Below, one piece after another: positions 35,651-44,704 of a DNA stretch of 56,967 nt. Within the stretch, counting starts at the first letter, position 1. Each line of letters opens with the position of its first letter. The stretch comes from an uncultured Lachnospiraceae bacterium (GTDB taxonomy: Bacteria; Bacillota; Clostridia; Lachnospirales; Lachnospiraceae): the NCBI GenBank assembly GCA_947178125.1, contig CAMWXB010000018.1, positions 1-56,967 on the forward strand, given 5' to 3'. Both the position numbers and the translations under genes were made by a program. The notes beneath the pieces were generated by a model. That model ran no database searches and was not told the DNA's origin. It saw nothing but the letters and a program-made list of their open reading frames with translations.

Positions 35651-35679
35651 AGATTATCATATCCGAAAATTCATGTCAA
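35651..35679 (-). promoter_or_regulatory. Promoter of the antiporter-phosphofructokinase unit
   Basis: On the minus strand TTGACA (35674-35679) and a TATGATAATCT region; TAATCT gives 17 bp spacing, GATAAT 15 bp. Located just upstream of the riboswitch. Confidence 0.6.
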
Positions 35680-35773
35680 TATGCCAATTTTAAAAAATGA
35701 CAGCATTTTCTTTTTTAACGATTCTTTAACAAACAGATGTTTTGCCACATTCCTCCTGTACAACATCCGCCTG

Positions 35774-36724
35774 CTACTGTTTTTTCATATAATACAGTAC
35801 CAGGGTAGCGCCATTCAGCATCTGGTAGGAACCGTCCGGCTGCTGCTCCAAAGAGACGAGATAATCATATTTTGGACTGCCTGTCTGTCCTTCTTTCCCA
35901 TCCGCATATAACACTTCTGGAAACAAAACAAAATAAATGCCTTCTCCCTCCGCAAATCCGACTGTTGTATTTTCCACATCACATCCATAAGTGCCTCTGT
36001 GCATATTCTTTTCATCCTTGCTGCTGTCCATATACCATGCGTAAGTGCCATCCTGCCCCATGACCAGATATCCCGCATCGCCCAGATCCCACTCTCCTGC
36101 CAAAAACTCTTTCGCCTTTTCTTCCGCAGCATCGTTATCCGGAACGCTCATAACGGCAGAATTCATAACCTTTAACGCTTCATTCTTACCGGCATCATAA
36201 GCTTCCTTTTCGGCCGTATAAGAAACGGCATAAGCATAATAATTTTTGCCGTAAAAACGCTGTAAGACCACCGTTTCGACCCCGTCTTCTTCATAGCTGC
36301 AACACCATTCATACCAGCTTTCGCCCTGTACCTGTACCTCTTCCGGCGCTTCAATTTCCTTATAACCGGCAAAAGTCATATAAATCTGTTTCGCCGTATT
36401 GAGCATATCCAGCGGATGCTGATAATAAGATTCTCTGGAACAGGATACTCCCAACACAGAATCGTCCGTATCGCGGAAAACAAGGCTCGCATCCGTACTC
36501 TCCGCCTCCGCATAAGTCCAGACGGAATCGTCATAAAGCAGGGACATAGCCCCCAGTCCCGCCTGTTTCAGACTGTCCAGTCCTGCGGCATAATTCCCCG
36601 TATCTTCCTCCGGGCCGGCTTTCGTACTGCCGCACCCAATCAGAAGCAATACGAGCATGCCGCACAGCAACAGCTTTATCCCCTTTTTTGTCCTACATTT
36701 CTCTAAACCGCTTTTTTTCATCAT
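35774..36724 (-). CDS. Uncharacterised lipoprotein
   Basis: 316 residues. A long n-region, hydrophobic core and lipobox LLIGC (Cys about 31) mark an exported lipoprotein. The mature part has two alpha/beta units and a C-terminal region (FLAGEWDLGDAGYLVMGQDG; GTYGCDVENTTVGFAEGEG) resembling small lipocalin-like lipoprotein domains. No catalytic motif. It ends about 95 bp before the antiporter promoter. Function unknown. Confidence 0.75.
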   Translation of the reverse strand: MMKKSGLEKCRTKKGIKLLLCGMLVLLLIGCGSTKAGPEEDTGNYAAGLDSLKQAGLGAMSLLYDDSVWTYAEAESTDASLVFRDTDDSVLGVSCSRESYYQHPLDMLNTAKQIYMTFAGYKEIEAPEEVQVQGESWYEWCCSYEEDGVETVVLQRFYGKNYYAYAVSYTAEKEAYDAGKNEALKVMNSAVMSVPDNDAAEEKAKEFLAGEWDLGDAGYLVMGQDGTYAWYMDSSKDEKNMHRGTYGCDVENTTVGFAEGEGIYFVLFPEVLYADGKEGQTGSPKYDYLVSLEQQPDGSYQMLNGATLVLYYMKKQ

Positions 36725-36870
36725 AATCTTAATCTGTCCTTTCTCATACCTGATCTGTCTTCTATTCCTCTTTCATTCCTGTTTCAACCATTTTCATAGC
36801 CACACTCTTCTCTCAGCCTGCAACATTTGCTGACACCTGACGGCGGCTCAAATCCAAACACAAATAGACC

Positions 36871-38328
36871 TCAATGTATCTTCGCAAGCGCTTCTTTAGA
36901 AAGCATCTTTCGGATATTGCATACAAAAAGCACCGTTGCCGTCGTTGCGGAAAGCATATCCGAAACCGGCTCTGAATAATATACGCCCATGACACCGAAA
37001 AAGCGGGGCAGAACGATTGCGAGCGGTATCAACAGAATGATTTTCCGAAAAACCGCAATAAAAAGGGATATCTTCGCCTGTCCAAGTGCAAGGAAAGTCG
37101 GCTGTATTCCATTCTGCAGCCCAAAAATCGACATACCGAACATGAAGACCGGCATCGTCTTTCCTACTAATGCGATCAATTCGGTATCTTCCGTAAAGAA
37201 AGACGCATACCATTCCGGAAATGCGATTGTAGAAGCCGTAGCAAGCAGCATGAAAACAAAGCACGCCCCAATCATCCACCGATAAACTTCCTTCACTCTT
37301 TCAAAATTTCCAGCCCCGTAATTATAACTAATAACAGGTGATATCCCTTGTGTAAAGCCTCCTATCGGCGCTGAAAAAATCTGCATGACACTCTGCATGA
37401 TCGTCATGGAGCCTACATATAAATCGCCGCCGTAAGTCTGTAAACCGTGATTTAACACAATACTGATAAAGCTTTCCGTTGCCCGCATAATAAAAGGAGA
37501 GATTCCAAGCGAAAAAATGCTGAACAAAATCCCTTTCTCCAGTTTCATGCAGCTTCGCCTGATCTTCAGAGAAGTTTTCTTTCCCGTCAAAAATCCAACT
37601 ACCCAAAAGGCGCTGAGCGCCTGTGAAATAACAGTCGCTATTGCCGCACCTTTTACACCGAGGCCAAATGCAAAAATAAAAATCGGATCTAATATGATAT
37701 TCGCAATCGCACCGATCAGGACCGAAAACATGGCAATTCTCGACTGACTCTGACAGATAATAAAAGAGTTCAATCCGAGCGCAAGTTCCACAAAAATCGT
37801 TCCAACTAAATAAATCGAAATATAATCAACTGCATACCCAATCGTTGTATCGCTCGCACCAAACATATATAACAGTGGTTTTTGAAAAGCATAGAAAAAG
37901 ACCATCAGAACGACCGTACATATGATCAGAAAACTGACGCTGTTTCCCAGAATCTTTTCCGCATGCTCCCTGTCCTTTTTCCCGAGCCAGATTGCCGCAA
38001 GAGGCGCGGCACCGTTGCTGATGAACGCTGAAAAGGCTGAAATGAATACCGTAATGCAAAAAGTCACGCCTACACCAGTCAATGCTGCTGCACCCACACC
38101 TTTCATATGGCCGATGTAAATGCGGTCTATAATACTGTATAAAATATTAATAAGCTGCGCCAGAATCGCCGGGAAGGCCATGCTGACCACCAGACTGCCG
38201 ATAGATGACGACGCCATCCTTTCTTCTCTGGATAACCCCTCAGATGATTCCCGCAGCTGTTGTTTCCGATTGTCCTGTTCCATATTGTCCCGCTCCATTA
38301 TAAAATCCTTTTTTCTCTGTTCTGTCAT
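36871..38328 (-). CDS. MATE-family efflux transporter
   Basis: 485 residues from ATG 38328 (GGGGGA 6 nt upstream); an in-frame ATG 22 codons earlier has no site. About twelve helices in two bundles. Characteristic segments: SMAFPAILAQLINILYSIID, GALAAIWLG-like loops (NGAAPLAAIWLGKKD) and GFTQGISPVISYNYGAGNFE. Exports cationic compounds or drugs by Na+ or H+ antiport. The hydrophilic N-terminus of about 35 residues is longer than usual. Confidence 0.93.
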   Translation of the reverse strand: MTEQRKKDFIMERDNMEQDNRKQQLRESSEGLSREERMASSSIGSLVVSMAFPAILAQLINILYSIIDRIYIGHMKGVGAAALTGVGVTFCITVFISAFSAFISNGAAPLAAIWLGKKDREHAEKILGNSVSFLIICTVVLMVFFYAFQKPLLYMFGASDTTIGYAVDYISIYLVGTIFVELALGLNSFIICQSQSRIAMFSVLIGAIANIILDPIFIFAFGLGVKGAAIATVISQALSAFWVVGFLTGKKTSLKIRRSCMKLEKGILFSIFSLGISPFIMRATESFISIVLNHGLQTYGGDLYVGSMTIMQSVMQIFSAPIGGFTQGISPVISYNYGAGNFERVKEVYRWMIGACFVFMLLATASTIAFPEWYASFFTEDTELIALVGKTMPVFMFGMSIFGLQNGIQPTFLALGQAKISLFIAVFRKIILLIPLAIVLPRFFGVMGVYYSEPVSDMLSATTATVLFVCNIRKMLSKEALAKIH

Positions 38329-38449
38329 GATAGTCCCCCGGATTTTCATCCGATAATATTCGATGATATTCCAATCACAGAAAAAAGGCAACAATATTCA
38401 CCATTATTTTTGATTAAAATTAGATTTAACATTTTATCATTATATCAGA

Positions 38450-39181
38450 TCACTTCACCAGCAAAGCTTCCAGTTCCGCTGTCGCTCCACAGAATACATT
38501 CCTGTCAATGTATTGCTCTTCCCCGGCATAGCCGCTCATGACCGCAGTATCCGTGTACTGCCAGAATGTCCATTCACCTTTCATATGCCAGTCAGGCGGA
38601 AAATACACGCTGCGGATCCATAACGGATATTCTTTAAATCCACCTTTAATATATTGGTAGTAGACATTATATGTTGTATATATGATTGGTTTTGTATGAT
38701 AATACTCTTCCAAAATGAGCAGCATCTCTCCAAGCTGCTCCGTGACATCTTCTTTTCCCGGCGGTTCATTCCACTTATCTCCATAGAACTCTATATCAAT
38801 CACGGGTGTTATTTTACCACTCAGATTCCCGACCGTATCGATGAACAGCGCCGCCTGTGAGCGTGCACCACTGTCGAAACTGAAAAAATGATATGCTCCG
38901 ATCAATAGATCCGTCTGCTCAGCCGCCCGCCAGTTATCATGGAAACATTCATCCACATAGCCGCTGCCTTCCGTCGCTTTGATAAATGCAAAATCAACCC
39001 CCTGATCTTGTATCTGCGCCCAGTCGATCATGCCCTGATAATGAGATACATCGATACCCTGTACTTCATACTTTGAAACAGACCATAAATTAATCTGCCA
39101 TTTTTTCGTCAGTATCATTCCCATCATCACCGCGCAAACAACAGTGACGCAGATAACAATCTTTAACCACTTTTTTTTCAT
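38450..39181 (-). CDS. GH25 family lysozyme, membrane anchored
   Basis: 243 residues: N-terminal helix (about 6-26) and a single GH25 barrel. Motifs: GIDVSHYQGMIDW, VDFAFIKATEG, TPVIDIEFYGD with the catalytic acidic pair, and a closing WTFWQYT. Cleaves peptidoglycan glycan strands at the cell surface; no cell-wall-binding repeats are present. Confidence 0.92.
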   Translation of the reverse strand: MKKKWLKIVICVTVVCAVMMGMILTKKWQINLWSVSKYEVQGIDVSHYQGMIDWAQIQDQGVDFAFIKATEGSGYVDECFHDNWRAAEQTDLLIGAYHFFSFDSGARSQAALFIDTVGNLSGKITPVIDIEFYGDKWNEPPGKEDVTEQLGEMLLILEEYYHTKPIIYTTYNVYYQYIKGGFKEYPLWIRSVYFPPDWHMKGEWTFWQYTDTAVMSGYAGEEQYIDRNVFCGATAELEALLVK

Positions 39182-39324
39182 ACCGATACCCCTGCTTTTT
39201 CTTTATCATATCGTCTTTTTTCCTGTCAGACAAGCCGCCGGGTATATCTATATGAAAAACATAAAAAACTATACAACTGAAAATGGTATGATCCATACCC
39301 GTTTAAATGCAAAAGAAATGCAGA

Positions 39325-40011
39325 CTATGCCAGTCTTTGAAGAACTTCAGAATGTCTGGTGATCGTATGTTTCATGATATCGATATCGGACTGCATCTCG
39401 TCGATTTGGCCGGACGCCTTCTCATACCTTTTTGCTGCCGGAACATAATTCTCGGACAATAATTGAATCTGTGGAACGATGATGTTTTCCATTTCAAGTC
39501 TGGTAAGCCTGACCTGTGCGCCGAATGTATCGACCTTTTCGTCGAGTTCGGCTACTTTTGTGTCGAGTTCTACTACTTTTGTGCCAAGTTCGGCTACTTT
39601 TAAGTCGAGTTCTACTACTTTTGTGCCAAGTTCGGCTACTTTTAAATCCAGTTCCGTGACTTTGGTTTCCAGTTTCGTGACTTTAGTATCAAGTTCCGCT
39701 ACTTTGGTGTCCAGTTTCGTGACTTTAGTATCAAGTTCCGCTACTTTGGTGTCCAGTTTCGTGACTTTAGTATCAAGTTCCGCTACTTTTACTTTCAGTG
39801 TTCCGACTTCTGCCTCAAGTCTGTCTACTCTCACCTCGAGTCGGTCCATTCTCTCTTCAAGTCTGCCCACTCTTACTTCAAGACGTTCAATTCCTGACTT
39901 GATGTCGCTGATACCCTCTTCCACCGGGCGTAATTTGGCCGCAAGTTTCTCATCCAGTTTTACATCCAGCAGATAAGATATCGATAACAGGTCTTCCTTC
40001 GTCAATGCCAT
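39325..40011 (-). CDS. Coiled-coil protein built of 14-residue repeats
   Basis: 228 residues from ATG 40011 (GGAGGAGG upstream). An N-terminal helical region (ALTKEDLLSISYLLDVKLDE) is followed by about ten heptad pairs of the form KVAELDTKVTKLDT (about 55-165), a textbook trimeric or dimeric coiled coil, and a C-terminal helical domain. No signal peptide. Similar proteins are common but uncharacterised in Firmicutes. The repeat region is encoded by near-identical 42-bp units. Confidence 0.8.
   Translation of the reverse strand: MALTKEDLLSISYLLDVKLDEKLAAKLRPVEEGISDIKSGIERLEVRVGRLEERMDRLEVRVDRLEAEVGTLKVKVAELDTKVTKLDTKVAELDTKVTKLDTKVAELDTKVTKLETKVTELDLKVAELGTKVVELDLKVAELGTKVVELDTKVAELDEKVDTFGAQVRLTRLEMENIIVPQIQLLSENYVPAAKRYEKASGQIDEMQSDIDIMKHTITRHSEVLQRLA
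39546..39796. repeat. 42-bp tandem repeats in the coiled-coil gene
   Basis: GTTCGGCTAC recurs at 39546, 39588 and 39630; AGTTTCGTGAC recurs at 39671, 39713 and 39755. Both series have a 42-bp period (14 codons, two heptads). Two sub-families of units, each homogenised internally, indicate recent unequal exchange or slippage. Confidence 0.9.
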
Positions 40012-40117
40012 AAGTGCCTCCTCCTTTCTTTGATAATTTATTGACATTATACAGTGCACTCCCAATAAAGTCAACCGCTATTTTCTTCTGATTTCCGAAA
40101 ACTTCCAGAAACCGGGT

Positions 40118-40145
40118 TTTCAATTTCTCTGTAAAATGATATTAT
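40118..40145 (+). promoter_or_regulatory. Probable promoter of the BMP-phosphoesterase-flotillin unit
   Basis: TTTCAA (40118-40123), 16 bp, TATTAT (40140-40145), about 60 bp before the start codon, with AGGGAGG-type site just before the ATG. Confidence 0.5.
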
Positions 40146-40208
40146 GATATCAGTAAGAAACAAACCGGTTTTTACAGGAGAATTTTTCACAAAAAGGGAG
40201 GTCAATTC

Positions 40209-42140
40209 ATGACATCATATGATTATACATCGGCATACAAACAGGGAAGAAAAAGCTATCAGGCTGCCTTAACAAAGGGCGAATATCCCTATCTCCCGGT
40301 ACTTGACGATATCTTATCTTATACGGAGATCGCATCAATCGATAATCTTGGCCTGATCGATATTCCGCTTTCCAAAATTATAGGAACCAAAACCGAGGGA
40401 AGGACCAATGCTTTTGCCAACAATTTTATGCCGCTTCTTCCGGATGACTCAGAATTCGCCTTAAAGTGGGCATCCCTCTATGACCATCAGGTCAACGACG
40501 GTATCAGAGACCCTATCATCGCCTACGAATTCATGAATCAGTTCTATGTGCAGGAAGGCAATAAACGCGTCAGCGTTATGAAATATCTGAAGACCTATAG
40601 TATACCGGGTACCGTGACCCGTCTGGTCCCCCGTAAAACAGATGATAAAGAAAACCGTTTATACTATGAATTTCTGGATTTTTATGAAGTCTCGCAAAGT
40701 TATGACGTCTGGTTTACCAAAGAAGGAAGTTATAAAAAATTATTGGCTCTTATGGGCAAAAAAGAGGACGAAGTATGGGATGATGACGACAAACTCACCT
40801 TTCATTCCGCCTGCTACTGCTTCTCGGAAGCCTTTCGGATGGCTCATGGGGAAAAACTGGATCTTCCGGTCTCCGACGCGTTTCTGGTCTATGTGGAAAT
40901 CTATGGATATGAACAGGTAAAAAGCGAAACATCTCATGAAATGCTGCTGGCTCTGCAGAAAATGTGGACGGAGATCACACTCGCCGATAAAGGAAATCAG
41001 GTAGAACTGATTCAGAATCCAGTGGAATCCAAATCCACACTGTTAAACCGACTGCTTTCCACCAGCACCGTTTCTCCGGAATCCCTGAAAATCGCATTTA
41101 TCTATACCAAAACAACAGATACTTCCAGCTGGGCATACGCACATGAATTAGGAAGAATGTACATAGAACAGATTTATGAGGGAAAAATAAAAACACTGGC
41201 AATCGACAAGGCCGATAACGATGACGCTGTTGCTGATGCCATTGAACAGGCAATCGAACAGGGCTGCAACCTGATTTTTACAACGGCAACGCAGATGGCC
41301 AATCAGAGCGTCCGCTCCGCAATCCTGCATCCGAAAGTAAAAATTTATAACTGCTCCATCATGATGTCCTACTCATCCATCTGTACTTATTATGCAAGGA
41401 TGTACGAATCGAAGTTCCTGATGGGCGCCATTGCAGCCGCCTTATCCAGAACCGACCGACTGGGCTATGTTGCAGATTATCCGATTTACGGGACGATGGC
41501 AAATATCAATGCTTTTGCGCTCGGTGCCAAAATGATCAATCCTTATGTGGAAATCTATCTGGAATGGTCCAAAATAAAAGGCCAGAACGCACGAGAACGT
41601 CTACAACAGGAAGGCATCGTTTTCATTTCCGATAACGATATGATCACGCCGGAACATGCTTCCAGAGCTTACGGTCTTTATGCCAAAAAGGAAGACGGCA
41701 CCCTCGACAATCTCGCGACCCCCATCTGGCACTGGGGAAAATTTTACGAACAGATCATCAAAAATATCTGCAGCGGAAACACCGAAGAAAGCGCCCAGAA
41801 AGGGAAAAAGGCAGTCAATTACTGGTGGGGCATGTCAGCGGATGTTATCGATGTAATCTGTTCCAAAACAATGCCTCATGGAACCTACCGGCTTATCGAG
41901 TTTCTGAAAAATTCTATCCGCGCCGGCGCTTTTCATCCTTTTGACGGACCGATTTACGCACAGGAAGGCGTCCTTCGATGCAAGGAAGGCGAAAGCCTGG
42001 AACCGGATGACATTATCACAATGGACTGGCTTGCAGAAAATGTGATGGGAAGGATTCCCGAATTGGAAGAACTTACGGAGGAGGCTCAGGCGCTCGTGCG
42101 GCTTCAGGGCATTAAAGTAGATGAAAACACGGATAAATGA
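40209..42140 (+). CDS. ParB-like domain fused to a BMP/PnrA-type ligand-binding domain, cytoplasmic
   Basis: 643 residues without signal peptide or lipobox. Residues about 45-130 look like a ParB/sulfiredoxin-type domain (IDIPLSKIIGTKTEGR; RDPIIAYEFMNQFYVQEGNK). Residues about 290-600 are a BMP-family periplasmic-binding fold (LKIAFIYTKTTDTSSWAYAH; IEQGCNLIFTTATQMA; GYVADYPIYGTMANINAFAL). BMP proteins normally bind nucleosides for an ABC importer outside the cell; this one is built to act inside, perhaps as a ligand-responsive regulator or scaffold. Overlaps the phosphoesterase gene by 20 bp. Confidence 0.82.
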   Translation: MTSYDYTSAYKQGRKSYQAALTKGEYPYLPVLDDILSYTEIASIDNLGLIDIPLSKIIGTKTEGRTNAFANNFMPLLPDDSEFALKWASLYDHQVNDGIRDPIIAYEFMNQFYVQEGNKRVSVMKYLKTYSIPGTVTRLVPRKTDDKENRLYYEFLDFYEVSQSYDVWFTKEGSYKKLLALMGKKEDEVWDDDDKLTFHSACYCFSEAFRMAHGEKLDLPVSDAFLVYVEIYGYEQVKSETSHEMLLALQKMWTEITLADKGNQVELIQNPVESKSTLLNRLLSTSTVSPESLKIAFIYTKTTDTSSWAYAHELGRMYIEQIYEGKIKTLAIDKADNDDAVADAIEQAIEQGCNLIFTTATQMANQSVRSAILHPKVKIYNCSIMMSYSSICTYYARMYESKFLMGAIAAALSRTDRLGYVADYPIYGTMANINAFALGAKMINPYVEIYLEWSKIKGQNARERLQQEGIVFISDNDMITPEHASRAYGLYAKKEDGTLDNLATPIWHWGKFYEQIIKNICSGNTEESAQKGKKAVNYWWGMSADVIDVICSKTMPHGTYRLIEFLKNSIRAGAFHPFDGPIYAQEGVLRCKEGESLEPDDIITMDWLAENVMGRIPELEELTEEAQALVRLQGIKVDENTDK

Positions 42141-42825
42141 TACGATACAAACAAACGGTACTTCACAGGAAAACGAAGCTCCACAGGAGAATAACATTTT
42201 GCATATACTGGTGCTTGCCGACCATAAGTCAAAGCTTCTATATGACTACTATGATCCGGAGCGCGTAAAAGACATCGACCTCATTATTTCATGCGGAGAT
42301 CTCCCGCCGGAATATCTGTCTTTTTTTGTAACGCTCTGCAACGTACCGTTACTGTATGTGAGGGGAAACCACGACAAAAAATATGATGAAAAACCACCGG
42401 AAGGATGTATCTGCATCGAAGACGACATTTATGTCCATGAAGGCATCCGCATCATGGGACTCGGCGGTTCTATGGAATACATTCCGGGCGCCTCCGGCCA
42501 GTATACAGAACATCAGATGAGAAGGCGGGTCAGCAGACTGCGGTTCAAACTATGGAAACACAAGGGCTTCGATATTCTTGTCACCCATGCACCGGCCTAT
42601 CATGTCAATGACATGGAAGACCTGCCCCACCGAGGTTTCTCCGTTTTCCGTACGCTGATGGAAAAATATGAGCCGAAATTTTTCTTCCATGGACACGTCC
42701 ACGCCAACTATGGCCGGAATTTCAAAAGAACGGATACCTATGCGAAAACAACCGTTATTAATGCTTACGATTTTTATGTGGTAGAATATCCTCTCGGAGA
42801 ACGCCCTCTGGGAGAAACTTCCTGA
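42121..42825 (+). CDS. Calcineurin-like metallophosphoesterase
   Basis: 234 residues. Metal motifs: ISCGDLP, VRGNHDKKY, VTHAPAYH and FFHGHVHANYG. The first motif, normally D-x-H, reads LADHKSK, so the usual His is displaced. The N-terminal 25 residues are Asn/Gln/Glu-rich and probably disordered; the start in the end of the BMP gene implies translational coupling. Substrate unknown; nucleotides or phosphoproteins are possible. Confidence 0.88.
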   Translation: MKTRINDTIQTNGTSQENEAPQENNILHILVLADHKSKLLYDYYDPERVKDIDLIISCGDLPPEYLSFFVTLCNVPLLYVRGNHDKKYDEKPPEGCICIEDDIYVHEGIRIMGLGGSMEYIPGASGQYTEHQMRRRVSRLRFKLWKHKGFDILVTHAPAYHVNDMEDLPHRGFSVFRTLMEKYEPKFFFHGHVHANYGRNFKRTDTYAKTTVINAYDFYVVEYPLGERPLGETS

Positions 42826-42941
42826 AGAATCGCAAGAGAAGCGATTCCTCTTACGGATTGTCTATGCCGCCGCAGGCGGCATGACGGGAAGGTTGAAAAA
42901 AACATTTTCAACAATTGATTTAAGTGTCTGCTGAAGCAGAC
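42826..42941. repeat. Cluster of four hairpins G, class 1-like architecture
   Basis: GAATCGC/GCGATTC (42827-42847), ATGCCGCC/GGCGGCAT (42864-42882), GTTGAAAA/TTTTCAAC (42892-42912), GTCTGCT/AGCAGAC (42926-42941). ATTGT and ACAAT, with CTTA and TAAG, could form an outer stem around the middle two, giving the same three-way layout as class 1. It starts directly after the phosphoesterase stop codon. Sequence linkers are not shared, so membership is tentative. Confidence 0.5.
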
Positions 42942-42991
42942 AGATGGGAATAAAAATGAGATAAAACAAAAGAAAACAGGAGGGAAAATCA

Positions 42992-44494
42992 TTGAAAGTC
43001 ATTCTTATACCAGCAACCATCATTGCCTTCATACTGCTCCTATTCATCCTTTTTATGGCAATCGGCTATGTAAAAGCGCCGCCGGATATGGCATTCATCA
43101 TTTCCGGTTTTAAGAAAAAATCAAAAATCGTCATCGGAAAGGCCAGCATTCGGATTCCGTTCTTTGAGCGTCTGGATAAGCTGAATCTGCGGCTGATTCC
43201 TATCGACGTTAAGACGAGCAACGCCGTTCCGACAGCCGACTACATCAACATCAATGTGGATGCAACTGTCAATATCAAAATCAGCAACAACCCGGATAAA
43301 CTCCGTCTCGCCGCAGAAAATTTCCTGAACAAAGATACCGCCTACATAGCAAGCGTCGCACGCGAGGTTCTGGAAGGCAACGTGCGTGAGATCGTCGGCA
43401 AAATGCGATTGGAAGAAATGGTCTCCGACAGACAGAAATTTGCCAATCTGGTAAAGGAAAATGCCGAGCCCGACCTTGCAGCAATGGGACTCGATATCAT
43501 CAGCTTCAATGTACAGAACTTCGTGGACGGAAATGATGTCATCGAAAACCTCGGTATCGACAATATCGTCAAGATCAAAAAGACTGCTGCGATTGCAAGA
43601 GCAGAAAGCGAAAGAGATATCAAGGTCGCACAGGCTGCCGCAGATAAAGAATCCAATGACGCGGCGGTAGCGGCACAGACGGAAATCGCCAAGAAACAGA
43701 ATGAACTGGCCATCAAGAGATCGGAACTGCAGCAGGAATCCGACACGAAAAAAGCTATGGCCGATGCTGCTTACGAAATCCAGAAAGAGGAACAGCGTAA
43801 GACGATCGAAGTTACCACCGCCAATGCCGATATCGCAAGGCAGGAACGTGAAATCGAGTTGAAGCAGAAGCAGGTCTCCGTAAAAGAACGGGCACTGGAA
43901 GCGGAAGTCAAGAAGCAGGCCGAAGCCGACAAGTATGCGGCACAACAGAAGGCAGATGCCGCACTCTACCAGCGCCAGAAAGAAGCCGAAGCCAAACAGT
44001 TCGAAGCACAGCGTGAAGCGGAAGCCAGAAAAGCACAGGCCGAAGCCGACCGCTTTTCGAAAGAACAGGAAGCAGAAGGTATTCGGGCTGTCGGCGAAGC
44101 AGAAGCATCCGCCATTCAGGCAAAAGGTATCGCAGAAGCCGAAGCAATGGAGCGGAAAGCCGAAGCTTACGCCAAATACAATAAAGCGGCCGTAGCGGAA
44201 ATGATGATCAAAGTACTGCCTGACATCGCGGCAAAAATTGCCGAACCGCTGGGACAGATTGATAAAATTACGATCATCGGCGGTGACGGTGACGGAAACG
44301 GCATCAACCAGGTAGCCGGAAATGTACCAATCGTCATGGCAAAACTCTTTGAAAGCATGAAAGAAGCGACCGGCATCGACTTATCCGAAATCATCAAAGC
44401 CGACACCTATGACGCGAAAGTCAACCGAAACGTAAACCTCACCGGCCTTGACGATATAAATCTCGTCGTAAAAAAGGAAGAAACCAATAAATAA
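42992..44494 (+). CDS. Flotillin-like SPFH-domain membrane scaffold protein
   Basis: 500 residues, TTG start with AGGAGG close upstream. One N-terminal helix (3-27), an SPFH/band-7 domain (about 30-190, with SARE-like VAREVLEGNVREIVGKM), a long Ala/Glu/Lys/Gln-rich coiled coil (about 200-390) of EAEA repeats and a C-terminal oligomerisation region. Flotillins organise membrane microdomains and signalling complexes. Co-directional with the ParB/BMP and phosphoesterase genes. Confidence 0.93.
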   Translation: MKVILIPATIIAFILLLFILFMAIGYVKAPPDMAFIISGFKKKSKIVIGKASIRIPFFERLDKLNLRLIPIDVKTSNAVPTADYININVDATVNIKISNNPDKLRLAAENFLNKDTAYIASVAREVLEGNVREIVGKMRLEEMVSDRQKFANLVKENAEPDLAAMGLDIISFNVQNFVDGNDVIENLGIDNIVKIKKTAAIARAESERDIKVAQAAADKESNDAAVAAQTEIAKKQNELAIKRSELQQESDTKKAMADAAYEIQKEEQRKTIEVTTANADIARQEREIELKQKQVSVKERALEAEVKKQAEADKYAAQQKADAALYQRQKEAEAKQFEAQREAEARKAQAEADRFSKEQEAEGIRAVGEAEASAIQAKGIAEAEAMERKAEAYAKYNKAAVAEMMIKVLPDIAAKIAEPLGQIDKITIIGGDGDGNGINQVAGNVPIVMAKLFESMKEATGIDLSEIIKADTYDAKVNRNVNLTGLDDINLVVKKEETNK

Positions 44495-44540
44495 CTATAG
44501 CTATTTATTCTTGATTATGTAGATATACAAACGAACCAGG

Positions 44541-44569
44541 AAGAATGCCCCCATAAATGGGGCATTCTT
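44541..44569. terminator. Bidirectional terminator after the flotillin gene
   Basis: AAGAATGCCCC/GGGGCATTCTT with a 7-nt loop, A-rich on one side and T-rich on the other. It closes the flotillin transcript and, on the minus strand, follows element H behind the ABC-2 permease gene. Confidence 0.75.
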
Positions 44570-44571
44570 TC

Positions 44572-44700
44572 GGGAATGACATAGAATTTCTTAGGCGACG
44601 TTTTCTGGCGCCTTAGAAATTCTTCATTCCCTATGACATAGAATTTCTTAGGCGACGTTTTTTGGCGCCTTAGAATTTCTTCATTCCCTCTTCATTCCCT
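44572..44700. repeat. Class 1 element H, tandemly duplicated
   Basis: Each copy has outer GGAATG/CATTCC and hairpin AGAATTTCTTAGGCG paired with CGCCTTAGAAATTCT or a variant. TGACATAGAATTTC begins at 44577 and 44634, a 57-bp duplication. It ends four bases before the ABC-2 permease stop codon. Hairpin 1 of the full class is missing. Confidence 0.75.
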
Positions 44701-44704
44701 TTCC

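Noticed and set aside
39479..39976. 165-codon plus-strand frame rich in Ser/Thr/Val opposite the coiled-coil gene
   Set aside because: It is a mirror of the 42-bp repeats. The minus-strand frame has a strong ribosome site, heptad pattern and non-repetitive flanking domains.
43121..43945. Long minus-strand frame (274 codons) opposite the flotillin gene
   Set aside because: Translation is Phe/Leu/Asp/Cys-rich without a recognisable fold and mirrors the codon pattern of the flotillin.
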